From NCBI GenBank assembly GCA_035525375.1, contig DATLEI010000014.1, positions 1-8,676 of the forward strand: a DNA stretch of 8,676 nt. The letters run 5' to 3'. Shown piece by piece: positions 7,375-8,676 of this stretch. Every line of letters begins with the position of its first letter. The first letter of the stretch is position 1. A program made the translations under genes and the position numbers. The stretch comes from JALZBN01 sp035525375. Its GTDB lineage: Bacteria; Actinomycetota; Acidimicrobiia; Acidimicrobiales; AC-14. The notes below the pieces were generated by a model. It did no database searches. It was not told the origin of the DNA and saw only the letters and a program-made list of their open reading frames with translations.

Positions 7375-8675
7375 CGGATTCCCTGGCCCTGCTCGCCCTC
7401 GCCCCGGGGGATCCAGACCGTCTCGTCCTCGCCGGCCAGCACATGGTTCACGAACTCGACGCCTTGCATGGCCGAATGGTCCATGTTGCCGATTTCGTAG
7501 AGCCACGCGCCGAAGCGTCCCCTCGACCAGATGTCCTGCGAACGCAGCCAGGGCTGGATCGTGCCGAGCGCGGCATCGCGGCCCACGCTCGGTACTGGGT
7601 AGGTCATATCGGGAGAGCACAGCCACGTGGTGACGACCCGATCGCGGTCGTGCTCGTCCATGAGCTTGGTCTCCACCAGGCCATCGATGACCCGCTGCAC
7701 AATGGTGGTTTCGTCCTCAGGCTTGTGGTCGGAGCGCGAGGTTTCGGTCAGGAACAGCGTCTGATCGGGCTTGGGCGTGATGTAGGGGGAGTAGTTGGAG
7801 AGGTACGTCACCCGGTAGAAGGGCACCTCGGGTTCAGGGAAGTAGATCCAGTTCTTGGTGCTGTTGGCCGGGCGGTCGATGCCGACGCCGACGATGTGGC
7901 TGCCGCTCCAGACCAGGTCGTCGGTCGCGCGCCGGACCGCGTCGGGCACGCCCTCCGCCGCCTGCACGAACCTGTTCAACGGCATGGTCGAGAGCAAAAC
8001 GTCGTAGGGCCAGATACGGCCGTCGGAGGTGCGGACGACCTTGGCTTGGGTGTCGACCGATGCCACTGGCGTCTCCAGTTGGAGGTGATCCTCGACGAAG
8101 GTGCGCAGGCCCTCATAGAGGAACCCGGTGCCGCCGCGCAGCGGGTACTTGAAGGTGTTGTTCGGGCCCCAAGAGCTCTGGTCCTCACTGAGGAGGACGT
8201 TGCGCAGGATGGCCTCGACGTCGACGACCGAGACCCGCTCGCCGATCCAGACGTGGTTCATCAGCTCGGCTGGTGTCGCCCACACCTTGAAGTTGTAGGG
8301 AAGCATGAAGTGCTTGGCGATCCCCGGGCCGAAGACCGCGTCGACCCACTCCTTGAAGTTGGCGGGGTTGTGCTCGGCGCGCTGAGTCTCGATGAGCCCG
8401 TTGACGCAGTCGAACACGGTCTGCGGCTCGAGCGAGCGGATGTTGTTCTGGAACGGGTAGCTGACGAAGCGGTCCTCCATCCAGACCCACGCCTCACGGT
8501 TCAGCTCGGTGAAGTCCCCGTCCATCAGTTTTTCAACCAGCTCGTCGTAGTACTGGTAGTGGCTGAACATCACATGGCCACCGATGTCGTAGGTGAATCC
8601 GGCGTCGTCGGTGAACGAGGTCGCCAGGCCACCCACGTAGTCATTGGCCTCGAGAATGACCCAGTCGTCGTAACC
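7371..8675 (-). CDS. UDP-galactopyranose mutase-like flavoprotein, eukaryotic-type motifs, N-terminus cut by window edge
   Basis: FAD-dependent enzyme expected to interconvert UDP-galactopyranose and UDP-galactofuranose through reduced flavin. The visible 434 residues begin inside the FAD-binding Rossmann fold (VILEAN, then YVGGLATS at 13-20); the GxGxxG start is outside the window. The frame is open to the edge, so a GTG at 8636 is an internal valine, not the start. Motifs in order, numbered from the first visible codon: DIGGHVMFSHY 30-40, SYPFQNN 72-78, PYNFKVWA 126-133, WIGER 143-147, WGPNNTFKYP 169-178, RGGTG 180-184, STM 229-231, IYFPEPEVPFYR 277-288, SNYSPY 293-298, DIWSRGRFGAWLYEIGN 381-397, DHS 399-401. 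From memory, these follow the Aspergillus fumigatus mutase far better than the short bacterial Glf type; positions matching its R182 and R327 are R147 and R288. A relative with another substrate (COG1232-like amine oxidase fold) remains possible. It appears to be an operon member, overlapping the next gene by CTGA. Confidence 0.8.
   Translation of the reverse strand, partial: GYDDWVILEANDYVGGLATSFTDDAGFTYDIGGHVMFSHYQYYDELVEKLMDGDFTELNREAWVWMEDRFVSYPFQNNIRSLEPQTVFDCVNGLIETQRAEHNPANFKEWVDAVFGPGIAKHFMLPYNFKVWATPAELMNHVWIGERVSVVDVEAILRNVLLSEDQSSWGPNNTFKYPLRGGTGFLYEGLRTFVEDHLQLETPVASVDTQAKVVRTSDGRIWPYDVLLSTMPLNRFVQAAEGVPDAVRRATDDLVWSGSHIVGVGIDRPANSTKNWIYFPEPEVPFYRVTYLSNYSPYITPKPDQTLFLTETSRSDHKPEDETTIVQRVIDGLVETKLMDEHDRDRVVTTWLCSPDMTYPVPSVGRDAALGTIQPWLRSQDIWSRGRFGAWLYEIGNMDHSAMQGVEFVNHVLAGEDETVWIPRGEGEQGQGIR
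7381..7384 (-). promoter_or_regulatory. Possible Shine-Dalgarno site for the CTG-started dehydrogenase
   Basis: AGGG on the minus strand is 6 bases before CTG 7374, within the last codons of the mutase-like gene. It is short and lies in purine-rich coding sequence, so it is only weak support for the CTG start. Confidence 0.35.
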
Positions 8676-8676
8676 G

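Noticed and set aside
7375..7626. N-terminal extension of the zinc dehydrogenase to 7626
   Set aside because: The added 84 residues are an alternative-frame reading of the mutase-like gene's conserved C-terminus (DIWSRGRFG region).
8634..8636. GTG 8636 as the start of the mutase-like protein
   Set aside because: The frame stays open to the window edge and encodes the expected Rossmann strand (VILEAN) before this valine, so the true start is outside.

Overview
The window is a compact, high-GC stretch read entirely from the minus strand. Gene content and style (GC-rich third positions, GTG starts, stop/start overlaps) suggest an actinobacterium, perhaps an uncultured lineage. That assignment is inference: no rRNA or other phylogenetic marker is present. 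There is no intergenic stretch longer than about 20 bases, and no RNA gene, mobile element, CRISPR array, terminator or convincing promoter was seen. The promoter and the ends of the operon lie outside the window.

In transcription order (high to low coordinates) there are seven genes: (1) a flavoprotein resembling eukaryotic-type UDP-galactopyranose mutase, cut at its N-terminus by the window edge; (2) a zinc-dependent medium-chain alcohol dehydrogenase; (3) a 912-residue glycoside hydrolase family 2 enzyme with an unusual C-terminal extension; (4) galT, galactose-1-phosphate uridylyltransferase; (5) an aldo/keto reductase; (6) galE, UDP-glucose 4-epimerase; (7) galK, galactokinase, with its C-terminal half cut by the left window edge. 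galK does not appear as a complete ORF because its stop is outside the window, but its first 192 codons are clear.

The genes form one Leloir-type galactose operon. GalK makes Gal-1-P, GalT exchanges it with UDP-Glc to give UDP-Gal and Glc-1-P, and GalE recycles UDP-Gal to UDP-Glc. The cytoplasmic GH2 enzyme could supply the sugar from an imported glycoside. The unusual part is the mutase-like flavoprotein at the head of the cluster, with active-site motifs resembling fungal/protist UDP-galactopyranose mutases, plus two dehydrogenases among the Leloir genes. A working hypothesis is that the operon handles galactofuranose as well as galactopyranose, with the GH2 enzyme a possible galactofuranosidase. 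The sequence cannot prove this.

Almost every junction is a 1-4 base stop/start overlap, implying translational coupling. One gene, the zinc dehydrogenase, appears to begin with CTG.
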